64,000 nucleotides of DNA from Barnesiella intestinihominis YIT 11860 (GTDB taxonomy: Bacteria > Bacteroidota > Bacteroidia > Bacteroidales > Barnesiellaceae), in the NCBI RefSeq assembly GCF_000296465.1, contig NZ_JH815203.1, positions 975,453 through 1,039,452 on the forward strand, given 5' to 3'. The number at the start of each line of letters is the position of its first letter. The stretch's first letter is position 1. This document shows, in pieces, positions 54,871-63,580 of the stretch. A model generated the notes under the pieces. That model was not told the origin of the DNA. It made no database searches and saw nothing but the letters and a program-made list of their open reading frames with translations. The position numbers were made by a program, and so were the translations under genes.

Positions 54871-57255
54871 ATGAAAAAATATTATATCATTCTCATTGCC
54901 TTCTTGGGCTGTTTAGGCTTGCAAGCCAAAGATATGACCGGACTTAAAATTTACATCAATCCGGGTCACGGCGGTTATGACTCGGACGACCGCAATGTAG
55001 CCGTATATCCGTATGCACAAGGCGACACACTCGGTTTTTGGGAATCCTCGTCGAATCTGCACAAAGGATTGATGTTAAGAGAACTGCTACAAGAGCAGGG
55101 AGCTACCGTAGCGATGTCTCGCGTATTAAATCGGACGGAAGACGACCGAGGACTCGAAACCATCGGGCGGGAAGCCAGCGAATGGGAGGCCGACCTGTTT
55201 TTCTCCATACACAGCAATGCGACCGGCACGAGCCGCCGGGATAATTTCCCGATGATGTTGTTCAGAGGATATACCGAAAATCCGGTAAAGCCCGAGGACA
55301 AGGTAGCGGCAAAGATACTGTTCAAGCACCTTATCGAAAACCAAGTAACCTATTGGACTCAAACGGAAGAGTATGTCGTGGGCGATTTTGATTTCTATCC
55401 CGACTGGAACAATGCAGGATTGGGAGTCCTCCGAAAATTAACCGTCACCGGGTTTCTTTCAGAAGGTTCTTATCACGACTATGTGCCCGAAACATATCGT
55501 TTGCTCAACATGGACTACAAATGGATGGAGGCATGGCATTTCACCAAAGCTGTCATGGAATACTTCGACACAGAAGGATTCACAACGGGAAATATCGCCG
55601 GTGTTATTTATGATAGTCGCATGACCCGTACCGAATCGTACGTACAACACGGAAGAGACAAGCAAGTGCCATTATGTGGAGCCACAGTAACCCTGTTGCC
55701 GAACAATATAACCTATACGACGGATAACCTATACAACGGCGTATACATGTTTAAAAACCTCGCTCCGGGTAATTACCAGCTAAAAATCGCAGCGGAAGAC
55801 CATTACGATCGGACAATCTATGTAACAGTGACAGCCAATACAATAAGTTATACCAATGTGGCTATGGACAGAGTGAGAAATACAGCACCGGAAGTCACCT
55901 CTTACAGCCCTGTCATGGAAAACGAAACAGACAGCATCAACTGTACGACTCCCATTGTCTTGAATTTCAATTGGGATATGGACACGGAATCTGTACAAAA
56001 GGCTTTCTCGATCGACCCGCCGGTAGAAGGGAACATTACATTCGAGGATTCACAGTACCGAATGGTATTTACCCCCACTCGTCCTTACGAGGTAGCTACC
56101 CTATATACCGTAAAACTCGATAAAAGTGCAAAACACCCGGGTAATATGTCTATGACCGAAGATTTTTCCTTCACGTTCTTAACGCAGGGAAGAAACCAAT
56201 TGAAACTATTGGCAGCCAGCCCATCGGAAGGAGCGGTACTACACTATCCGAAACCGACGATCGAAGTAAGATTCGATAATGTTCTCGACCCTGTCAATAT
56301 TCGAGACCTCATCAAATTACAGGATAGTGAAGGAAACGATGTCAGCATCAACTTGCGTTCTGCCAAATACAACCAGTTAGGAGACTCCTACGGGAACTAT
56401 TATTTTACCACAGCTGCCGATTTGAAACAAGGACAAAATTATAAATTGAAAATAGATGCCTCGTTGCACGATGTGGAAAATATAGCGATCGTAGACCCCA
56501 TCGAAATCAATTTTACCGCCGGAGATGTAAGCCGCTCCGAAACAGCCGTCGAGGAATTCGAAACTCCCGATATGATTACATTCGATGCGACCCAAAGTAT
56601 CGGGACAACCACTGCAAAAGCGATTCGCTCTACCGCTCAAAAACTGTTCGGTAGCGCATCTTACAATTTCACATACACGTTCAATGCAGACGAAGCTCGC
56701 GCCGTATTCACAACAGCCGATACATTCGGAAGTTCCACTGTGGTCGACAATACCCAAACTATCGGTATGCACATTTACGGCGATCTTTCTTGCGACGAAA
56801 TATGGCTGCAACTATCCTCTGGAAACGATACACAAGAGATTTTATTGACGAATGTCGATTTCAGAGGCTGGCAATTCCGGGAAACCCGTTTGGACCAGCT
56901 GAATCCGGGAAAGGACTATCGCATAAGCGGCATAAAGATAACGAGAACAAAACCGTTCTTCTCCGAATCGGGTAGTTTCTTCTTAGACAATATGCTGGTA
57001 TATACCTCCTCGGATATTCACTTTATCGCTACATCGAAAGCCGTAAATGTTTATCCTAATCCGGCCTCCGATATATTAAAAATTCAGTCTGACACCTCCG
57101 TACAACGGTGGACCCTGTACAGCCTATCGGGAAGCTGTATCGCTACCGGTTCGGAAACAACGATAGATACCTCGAACATTCCCGCGGGAACGTACTTGTT
57201 GAAAATACAGACCGAAGGAAAAGAGTTCTGTTATCCGGTTTTGATTGTACATTGA
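54871..57255 (+). CDS. N-acetylmuramoyl-L-alanine amidase (Amidase_3) with Ig-like domains and T9SS tail
   Basis: A 794-aa secreted amidase that should cut the bond between MurNAc and the peptide stem of peptidoglycan. The zinc/catalytic set of Amidase_3 is complete: His in INPGHGGYD (about 34), Glu in LGFWESSSNL (about 59), His in FSIHSNATG (about 113) and Glu in FLSEGSYHDY (about 204). Downstream are a carboxypeptidase-regulatory-like domain (about 268-330), two Big_5-type Ig domains (about 335-545), a carbohydrate-binding-like region (about 560-710) and a sorting domain (VNVYPNPASDILKIQ to GTYLLKIQTEGKE). It is the last gene before a strong terminator. Confidence 0.93.
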   Translation: MKKYYIILIAFLGCLGLQAKDMTGLKIYINPGHGGYDSDDRNVAVYPYAQGDTLGFWESSSNLHKGLMLRELLQEQGATVAMSRVLNRTEDDRGLETIGREASEWEADLFFSIHSNATGTSRRDNFPMMLFRGYTENPVKPEDKVAAKILFKHLIENQVTYWTQTEEYVVGDFDFYPDWNNAGLGVLRKLTVTGFLSEGSYHDYVPETYRLLNMDYKWMEAWHFTKAVMEYFDTEGFTTGNIAGVIYDSRMTRTESYVQHGRDKQVPLCGATVTLLPNNITYTTDNLYNGVYMFKNLAPGNYQLKIAAEDHYDRTIYVTVTANTISYTNVAMDRVRNTAPEVTSYSPVMENETDSINCTTPIVLNFNWDMDTESVQKAFSIDPPVEGNITFEDSQYRMVFTPTRPYEVATLYTVKLDKSAKHPGNMSMTEDFSFTFLTQGRNQLKLLAASPSEGAVLHYPKPTIEVRFDNVLDPVNIRDLIKLQDSEGNDVSINLRSAKYNQLGDSYGNYYFTTAADLKQGQNYKLKIDASLHDVENIAIVDPIEINFTAGDVSRSETAVEEFETPDMITFDATQSIGTTTAKAIRSTAQKLFGSASYNFTYTFNADEARAVFTTADTFGSSTVVDNTQTIGMHIYGDLSCDEIWLQLSSGNDTQEILLTNVDFRGWQFRETRLDQLNPGKDYRISGIKITRTKPFFSESGSFFLDNMLVYTSSDIHFIATSKAVNVYPNPASDILKIQSDTSVQRWTLYSLSGSCIATGSETTIDTSNIPAGTYLLKIQTEGKEFCYPVLIVH

Positions 57256-57270
57256 CAAAGGATTAAGAAT

Positions 57271-57325
57271 ATACGGGCGATAAAGTATAAACGATCTGCT
57301 TTGTACTTTACCGTCCGTATTTTTA
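57271..57325 (+). terminator. Rho-independent terminator after the amidase gene
   Basis: ATACGGGCGATAAAGTA (57271-57287) pairs with TACTTTACCGTCCGTAT (57304-57320), with one G-U wobble and one mismatch, followed by TTTTTAT. It closes the NAGPA-TolB-amidase transcript. Confidence 0.8.
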
Positions 57326-57377
57326 TCGTACTATTTTTAACAGAATTTTGATACTTTACAGTAAAATAAGTATTCTA

Positions 57378-57409
57378 TTTGGAAAATGAAGAAAGATATT
57401 TTATCTTTG
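57378..57409 (+). promoter_or_regulatory. Consensus promoter of the amino-sugar kinase gene
   Basis: TTTG at 57378-57381 and TATCTTTG at 57402-57409 are separated by exactly 20 bp, a full Bacteroidetes -33/-7 match. The leader to the kinase start is about 185 nt. Confidence 0.75.
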
Positions 57410-57602
57410 CATAAGATGCAGAAATAGGTTGTGCCTCAGTAAAATCGATGCTAACATTGTTTCTACTTTCGAACGGCACTATTCTCATAAAAGATAAACG
57501 ACACTCGCCGATACGAAAATTAATTTTCATCACGGCCGTTTGTTTTATCTTTATAAAGAGTTGAATGATGCCAGAAAGCACATCTATCAAGATTTTTTAT
57601 TT
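57410..57602 (+). other. Leader of the kinase mRNA with 14-bp palindrome
   Basis: The leader holds no gene that I can support. GAAAATTAATTTTC at 57515-57528 is a perfect 14-bp palindrome that could be an operator for a dimeric regulator. TATCTTTA near 57545 is a weaker second -7 candidate. Confidence 0.35.
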
Positions 57603-58442
57603 ATGAAAGTTATAGCAGAAAGTGGTTCCACGACAACAGAATGGGTTCTCGTCGATGGAAAAAATGTTTTGGAAAGAAGTTTTACGGAAGGAATAAATCC
57701 CTTTTTCCAAACGAGAAGGGAAATAAGCCACAGTATCCGTCTCAATTTACCGGAAACTTTTTTTAAGAAACGATGGGAACGGGTCTATTTTTATGGCGCC
57801 GGATGTGCCAATCTGGATAAGAAAAACATTCTCGAAGCCTCGTTAGTAGCACAGTTCAAAACACCCATTTCGGCGGAAAGCGATTTATTGGCTGCCGCCA
57901 GAGGTTTGCTAATCGACAAACCGGGAATAGCCTGTATCTTGGGGACCGGTTCGAATTCTTGTCTATACGACGGAGAACGTATCATTAAAAACGTACGTTC
58001 CGCCGGATATATCTTAGGAGACGAAGGCAGTGGGGCTGCTATGGGACGACGCTTTTTAAGTGACTATTTAAAGAACCTTACTCCAAAGGATCTCTGCGAT
58101 GCTTTTCATGAAAAATTCAAAGTTACTCCGGACGAGATTATGGATTCCATATATAACCACCCTTTCCCCAACCGTTCGCTTTCTACTTTCTCCTATTTCT
58201 TGAAAGACCATCTGGACAACAAATATGCGTTCAATTTAGTCTATGAAGAGTTGATGAGATTCTTCCAGAGAAACATTATCCAATATGACTATAAATCATA
58301 TCCGGTTTATTTCATGGGTAATTTGGCCTATACCTACGCCGATATTCTCGATTTGGTAGCTAAGGATTTCGGATTGAATATAGAAAAAACGGAAAAAAGC
58401 CCTATGCAGGGACTCATCGAATATCACTCGATCTACGGGTAA
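57603..58442 (+). CDS. N-acetylhexosamine kinase (BadF/BcrA-type ATPase fold)
   Basis: A 279-aa cytoplasmic sugar kinase of the BadF/BadG/BcrA/BcrD ATPase family, which includes GlcNAc kinases and the MurNAc/GlcNAc kinase MurK. The actin-like fold is marked by phosphate-1 ESGSTTTEWVLVDG, phosphate-2 ILGTGSNSCLYDG and GDEGSGAAMGRRFLSDYL, and a late YFMGNLAYTYADI adenosine-type segment. The start MKVIAESGSTTTEW is chosen over an ATG 63 bp upstream because it aligns with the family N-terminus. It has its own promoter and terminator. It would phosphorylate amino sugars released by the neighbouring hydrolases after import; GlcNAc versus MurNAc cannot be decided here. Confidence 0.88.
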   Translation: MKVIAESGSTTTEWVLVDGKNVLERSFTEGINPFFQTRREISHSIRLNLPETFFKKRWERVYFYGAGCANLDKKNILEASLVAQFKTPISAESDLLAAARGLLIDKPGIACILGTGSNSCLYDGERIIKNVRSAGYILGDEGSGAAMGRRFLSDYLKNLTPKDLCDAFHEKFKVTPDEIMDSIYNHPFPNRSLSTFSYFLKDHLDNKYAFNLVYEELMRFFQRNIIQYDYKSYPVYFMGNLAYTYADILDLVAKDFGLNIEKTEKSPMQGLIEYHSIYG

Positions 58443-58470
58443 AGATATCTCATTATTTCGATTTATACTC

Positions 58471-58509
58471 ATATGCAGGATCGTATCGACAGATTCTGCA
58501 TATTTTTTT
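58471..58509 (+). terminator. Rho-independent terminator after the kinase gene
   Basis: ATATGCAGGA (58471-58480) pairs with TTCTGCATAT (58494-58503), with one G-U wobble, and is followed directly by a run of seven or more Ts (58503-58509). Confidence 0.88.
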
Positions 58510-58579
58510 CTTGTAAAAAAGAGAGATGAATTCATATTAAAAAATACTAAATATATGTTCTCGAATCAAAAACATATAT

Positions 58580-58587
58580 TATATTTG
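58580..58587 (+). promoter_or_regulatory. -7 box upstream of the golvesin-domain amidase gene
   Basis: TATATTTG is a perfect -7 element about 130 bp before the start codon. The -33 region is not conserved. Together with the terminator just upstream it implies a separate transcription unit. Confidence 0.5.
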
Positions 58588-58715
58588 TATGAACCATAAT
58601 AGAAAGGTATCTACTCATGAACTTTTAGCACCTAAAATAATGCTGTAAAAAGTTCTAACAAAGAGAAAATAGATTGACAAAAAAACAGGAACCGAAGTTT
58701 ATCCATTCGAAAAAC

Positions 58716-61700
58716 ATGAAAGAGAACCGATATATTTTATCATTTATAATTTTCTTATTAGGCTCACTATCAATCCATTCACAAACACATAGAGGCCTAA
58801 GAACGACTGTCGAAGAAGCACTTGTTTCTCTAAAACCCGAACACTTAGCCATCGGTGAAATAAAATTAGATACGCTTCTTTTAGAAAAGGGCAACAAACT
58901 TGTCGTTCAAATGAACGATGAATTTTCTTATCTTCCATTCAGAAAGGAACTCGTTAAACGAGCCTATGACACCATACGTTCTATTTTACCACCGGACTTG
59001 AAAAAGAAAAAACTTTTCATTCTTACCAGTGGCTATGAAATAAGCGAATTGATTCCTTTCGCCGACAACCGCAAAAGATTCGAAATTCATTGCGAGCGAC
59101 CGATCGTCAGCCCGATAAAATGTCACTACCTTCCTACAAAAGGTTTACTCAACAGACATATCGCTCTATGGCAAAGTCACGGATACTATTTCGAACAATC
59201 CTTGAACCGATGGGAATGGCAACGTGCCCGAATTTTCGAAACCGTGGAGGATCTGTACACCCAAAGTTTCGTCATGCCGTTCCTAACCCCCATGCTTCAA
59301 AATGCAGGAGCCTATGTATTTTCTCCTCGTGAACGAGATACAAACCGGCACGAACTCATTGCAGACAACGACAATGCCGATACCTATTTCGAAACAGGGA
59401 CCGAAAAGGTAAAATGGGAGAACGGCGGCACAGGATTCGCCCATACAGTCTCGGTCTATACCGGCACTCGAAACCCGTTCGACGACGGAAGTTTCAGACA
59501 AACAAAAACCACGACCGATCCTCGGAAAGAGATACAGGCCCATTGGTATGCTCCGATACCCCAAACCGGGAAATATGCAGTTTATATCGCCTACCGCACA
59601 GTCAAAAACAGTACCGACGACGCTTTATACACCGTATATCACAAAGGCGGAAAAACACAGTTCAAAGTCAATCAAAGTATGGGCGGCGGCACATGGATAT
59701 ATTTAGGACATTTCGATTTCGCCAAAGGTGAAAACGCCCATGTAGAACTCAGCAATCTTTCCCGAAAAAATGGAAAAACAGTCACGGCCGATGCGGTGAA
59801 AATAGGAGGCGGATATGGCAATATCGCCCGACGAGTAGACGATTCGCACATCGACGAGAATCCGGGAAATTCATCTATAAACTATTCCTATACGACAAGC
59901 GGTTATCCCCGTTTCACCGAAGCCGCCCGCTATTGGCTACAATGGGCGGGATTCCCCGAAAAAGTCTATTCCCCCAGTCAAGGGAAAAACGACTATACCG
60001 ACGATTACAAATGCCGGGGAGAATGGGTCAATTATCTGGCAGGAGGTTCGGACATACTGCCCGACAGTTCAGGATTGAACGTTCCCTTAGACCTCGCTTT
60101 CGCTTTCCATTCCGATGCGGGCACAACCAAAAACGACTCGATAATCGGGAGCTTAGGAATTTATTTTACCGGAAAAGGGAAAAAGACCTATGGGAAAAAT
60201 ACTCCCAGACAAGTTTCTCGTTATCTCACCGATGTCGTATTGACACAAATCGCCGACGACATACGAGAGACTTATGAACCGGAGTGGAACCGCCGAGGCA
60301 TGTGGAACAAATCCTATTTCGAAGCCCGTGTACCCGAAGTCCCTACCATGCTCCTCGAATTGCTGTCTCACCAAAATTTCGCCGACATGCGTTACGGGCT
60401 CGACCCACGATTCAGATTTTTGGTTTCCAGAGCTATATACAAGGGTATTCTAAAATTTATCGCCGAACAAAACGACTATGAATATCAGGTACAACCCTTG
60501 CCGGTAAATCATCTGAGAACGGAGTTCATCGGGACGCACGAAATAAAACTGACATGGCGTGCCGTCGAAGATCCGTTGGAACCGACAGCCACTCCCGAAA
60601 AATATATCGTCTACACCCGAATCGGAAACGGAGTGTTCGACAGTGGCACACTCGTATCGGACACTTCATACACGAAAAGTATAATACCCGATTCGATTTA
60701 TAGCTTCAAAGTCACAGCCGTAAATTCGGGAGGAGAAAGTTTCCCCTCCGAAACGGTGTCGCTTTGTCGCTGCTCGCAAGAAAAAGGCACGGTCATGGTT
60801 ATTAACGGCTTCGACCGGATAAGTGCACCCGACAGTTTCGAAATAGACACCCTCATGGCAGGCTTCGACACACGCAAGGACTTCGGAGTGCCTTACCTCT
60901 ACGACATCAGTTTCATCGGCGAACAATATGAGTTTCGACGAAATATCCCGTGGATAGACGATGATGCTCCCGGATTTGGAGCCAGTCGTGCCGACTATGA
61001 AACCCGCGTCATCGCCGGGAACACATTCGACTATCCGTATATACACGGCCGAGCCATAACGAATGCCGGATATTCTTTCCTATCGGCAAGCGACGAAGCT
61101 GTGACCGACCAACTCGTCGCCTTGAACGATTATCGTATCGTTGACCTCATTCTCGGAAAAGAAAAACAAGTGAAAATAGGCAGAGGCGTCACCGACAGAG
61201 CATTTAAAACATTCCCCGAATCCCTGCAAACTATCATTGCCGACTATTGTGAAAACGGAGGAAACATCTTCGTCTCAGGAGCCTACGTCGCTACCGATTT
61301 ATGGGACAACGGAGATGTGAATGAATCCGACAAACGATTTGCCAATGAAATTTTGCACTATACTTGGAGAACAGGACAAGCCTCGGTCAGCGGACAGGTG
61401 AAACCCGCAGCTTCACCGTTCCCTGCATTCGACACACTCCATGTCGAATACCACAATACGCTCAACGAAAATTGTTATGCGGTAGAATCGCCCGACGGGA
61501 TAGAACCTTTCGGAAAAGGAAGTTATACCATACAACGATACGGAGAAAACAACATCGGCGCCGGAATCTTCTATCGGGGACAGCGTTATAACACATGCAT
61601 TTTAGGATACCCGTTCGAAACCATCAAAACGGAAAAACAAAGGAATGAGCTGATGAATGCCATTCTATCATCTTTCGACCAAACAATAACCCATCAATAA
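58716..61700 (+). CDS. Amidase_3-like protein split by a golvesin-like domain, with FnIII and C-terminal domain
   Basis: A 994-aa secreted protein. The start at 58716 gives a proper signal peptide (ILSFIIFLLGSLSIHSQ); an upstream TTG in frame is less likely. An Amidase_3 fold appears in two parts: His in ALWQSHGYY (about 155), Glu in ETVEDLYTQ (about 178), then after an insert His in FAFHSDAG (about 465) and Glu in TMLLELLSHQN (about 548). The insert (about 215-375) resembles golvesin/Xly-type beta domains (GFAHTVSVYTGTRNPFDDG, GKYAVYIAYRT, WIYLGHFDFAKGENAHVELS). An FnIII domain (about 605-705) and a Rossmann-like C-terminus (about 715-994) follow. Such proteins are often mislabelled xanthan lyase. 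No sorting tail is seen. Confidence 0.85.
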   Translation: MKENRYILSFIIFLLGSLSIHSQTHRGLRTTVEEALVSLKPEHLAIGEIKLDTLLLEKGNKLVVQMNDEFSYLPFRKELVKRAYDTIRSILPPDLKKKKLFILTSGYEISELIPFADNRKRFEIHCERPIVSPIKCHYLPTKGLLNRHIALWQSHGYYFEQSLNRWEWQRARIFETVEDLYTQSFVMPFLTPMLQNAGAYVFSPRERDTNRHELIADNDNADTYFETGTEKVKWENGGTGFAHTVSVYTGTRNPFDDGSFRQTKTTTDPRKEIQAHWYAPIPQTGKYAVYIAYRTVKNSTDDALYTVYHKGGKTQFKVNQSMGGGTWIYLGHFDFAKGENAHVELSNLSRKNGKTVTADAVKIGGGYGNIARRVDDSHIDENPGNSSINYSYTTSGYPRFTEAARYWLQWAGFPEKVYSPSQGKNDYTDDYKCRGEWVNYLAGGSDILPDSSGLNVPLDLAFAFHSDAGTTKNDSIIGSLGIYFTGKGKKTYGKNTPRQVSRYLTDVVLTQIADDIRETYEPEWNRRGMWNKSYFEARVPEVPTMLLELLSHQNFADMRYGLDPRFRFLVSRAIYKGILKFIAEQNDYEYQVQPLPVNHLRTEFIGTHEIKLTWRAVEDPLEPTATPEKYIVYTRIGNGVFDSGTLVSDTSYTKSIIPDSIYSFKVTAVNSGGESFPSETVSLCRCSQEKGTVMVINGFDRISAPDSFEIDTLMAGFDTRKDFGVPYLYDISFIGEQYEFRRNIPWIDDDAPGFGASRADYETRVIAGNTFDYPYIHGRAITNAGYSFLSASDEAVTDQLVALNDYRIVDLILGKEKQVKIGRGVTDRAFKTFPESLQTIIADYCENGGNIFVSGAYVATDLWDNGDVNESDKRFANEILHYTWRTGQASVSGQVKPAASPFPAFDTLHVEYHNTLNENCYAVESPDGIEPFGKGSYTIQRYGENNIGAGIFYRGQRYNTCILGYPFETIKTEKQRNELMNAILSSFDQTITHQ

Positions 61701-61703
61701 GTT

Positions 61704-63572
61704 ATGAAAAGAATTTATCTTTCTCTCTCGCTTTTATTGCTTGTCATTATCGGTAGTAGAGCCGCAAACTTCAAATTCGCATTTCTCACCGATATACACA
61801 TTACCGCCGGAGATTCTATCCCTTACAACGATTTAGCCCGGTCGGTAAACCAAATCAACGATACTCCGGGCATTGAATTTGCCATTGTATCGGGCGACAT
61901 CACCAATATAGGAGATCGCCAATCGATGGAAGTGGTCAAATCGCTACTCGACCGACTGAATGTCGAATACCATATCATTCCCGGTAATCATGAAACGAAA
62001 TGGAGTGAATCGGGAGTAACCGATTTCGCAAGGGTATTCGGAAGCGAAAGATTCAAATTCGAACATGACGGTATCTTATTCATGGGAGTAAATTCAGGCC
62101 CTATCATACGAATGGCCGATGGTCACGTGGCGCCTCAGGACATCGACTGGATCAAAACGGAATTGGACAAAGCCGGTAAAGAAAAGCCCGTAATCTTTAT
62201 CACTCACTACCCCCTACAACCGGGCGATGTAGATAACTGGTACGACGTTACCGATGCCATACGCCCCTACAATATCCGCCTCGTCATGGGCGGACATTAC
62301 CACAAATATATGCAACTGGAATACGATGGTATCCCCGGTATTCTGTGCCGGTCGAACCTACGAGCCAAAGAGAAAACAGGCGGATACTCCCTGTGTGAAG
62401 TCACCCCTGATTCTATTTTCATTTACGAGCATAAAATAGGTAATGTTCCTACCCGTAAAGGAGCATACTCCATGACCGGAATGAATTATCCCAAAAGCAA
62501 TGCCGGTTATCCTCGTCCTGATTACTCGGTTAACAAAGAGTTCCCGCAAGTTTCGGAGCAATGGCTCGTCAGAAGCGGATATGAAATATTCTCCTCACCT
62601 GCCTATTGGGATAAAAAAGTTTACGTAGGCGATGACTCCGGGGCCATTTCCTGTTATTCGGCCACCGACGGCCGAAAACAGTGGAGTTTCAAATCGGATA
62701 TGCGTATCATAGGGACACCTGCCGCCGATAAAAACGTCGTCGTATTCGGCTCTGCCGACATGAATATATACGGTCTGAATGCATCCGACGGCCGACTGTT
62801 GTGGAAAATAAACACCGAAGCACCCGTATTGGGAGCAGTTACCATACGAAACGGAATCGCCTACATCGGAGGCAGCGACCACAAATTTCGCGCAATCGAC
62901 ATTAAATCGGGAACTGTCGTTTGGAGTTACGACGGCGTAGAAGGCTACATAGAAACCAAACCCCTCGTTTACGACAATCTCGTGATATTCGGAGCATGGG
63001 ATAAAAACCTCTATGCCCTCGATAAGAAAACAGGAAAAGAAGTTTGGAAATGGCACGAAGGGAAACCGGGTAGATTCTATTCGGCAGCGGCCGTTTGGCC
63101 CGTGGCGGCAAATGGGAAAGTATTCATCGCCGACCCCGAAAGAGTATTGACAGCTATCGATGCTTCTACCGGAAAAACCGTATGGAGAACCAAAGAATCG
63201 ATGGTACGTGAGACCGTCGGCCTGTCGGAAGACAAACGGAGAATTTACAGTAAAACCATGAACGACAGTGTCGTATGTTACTCTACCACTACCGACTTCC
63301 CTGAAAAAATATGGGCTTCGAATGTCGGATTCGGATATGAGCACGCCCCGTCCATGCCGGTTGAAAAAGAGGGTGTTGTTTTCGGCAGTACCAAAAACGG
63401 ATTGATGTTCGGGTTGGATGCCCACACAGGCAAAGTACTCTGGAAACACAAAGTGGGTAATTCGCTCATCAGTACACTCGTACCGCTCTCTAAAAACAAA
63501 TGCCTGTTTACTGCCACCGGCGGTGAAATAGGATTGTTGGTAATCGATTATAAAATAAACAAACACAAATAA
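61704..63572 (+). CDS. Metallophosphoesterase fused to a PQQ-like beta-propeller
   Basis: A 622-aa exported fusion (signal peptide about 1-20). The calcineurin-like phosphoesterase (about 22-260) has the full metal set: LTDIHI, SGDITN, GNHETKW, THYPLQ and GGHYHKYM. The C-terminal 350 residues form a PQQ/BamB-like propeller with repeats such as GAISCYSATDGRKQWSFKSD, MNIYGLNASDGRLLWKINTE and LYALDKKTGKEVWKWHEG. It starts 3 bp after the golvesin-domain amidase, so translation may be coupled. Phosphate removal from wall-derived sugar phosphates is a reasonable guess but not shown. Confidence 0.9.
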   Translation: MKRIYLSLSLLLLVIIGSRAANFKFAFLTDIHITAGDSIPYNDLARSVNQINDTPGIEFAIVSGDITNIGDRQSMEVVKSLLDRLNVEYHIIPGNHETKWSESGVTDFARVFGSERFKFEHDGILFMGVNSGPIIRMADGHVAPQDIDWIKTELDKAGKEKPVIFITHYPLQPGDVDNWYDVTDAIRPYNIRLVMGGHYHKYMQLEYDGIPGILCRSNLRAKEKTGGYSLCEVTPDSIFIYEHKIGNVPTRKGAYSMTGMNYPKSNAGYPRPDYSVNKEFPQVSEQWLVRSGYEIFSSPAYWDKKVYVGDDSGAISCYSATDGRKQWSFKSDMRIIGTPAADKNVVVFGSADMNIYGLNASDGRLLWKINTEAPVLGAVTIRNGIAYIGGSDHKFRAIDIKSGTVVWSYDGVEGYIETKPLVYDNLVIFGAWDKNLYALDKKTGKEVWKWHEGKPGRFYSAAAVWPVAANGKVFIADPERVLTAIDASTGKTVWRTKESMVRETVGLSEDKRRIYSKTMNDSVVCYSTTTDFPEKIWASNVGFGYEHAPSMPVEKEGVVFGSTKNGLMFGLDAHTGKVLWKHKVGNSLISTLVPLSKNKCLFTATGGEIGLLVIDYKINKHK

Positions 63573-63580
63573 TTTTCCCT

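Noticed and set aside
62595-63566. Long (323-codon) minus-strand frame
   Set aside because: It is fully antisense to the phosphoesterase-propeller gene, has no family-like features, and is Phe/Tyr/Arg-rich as expected of a shadow frame.
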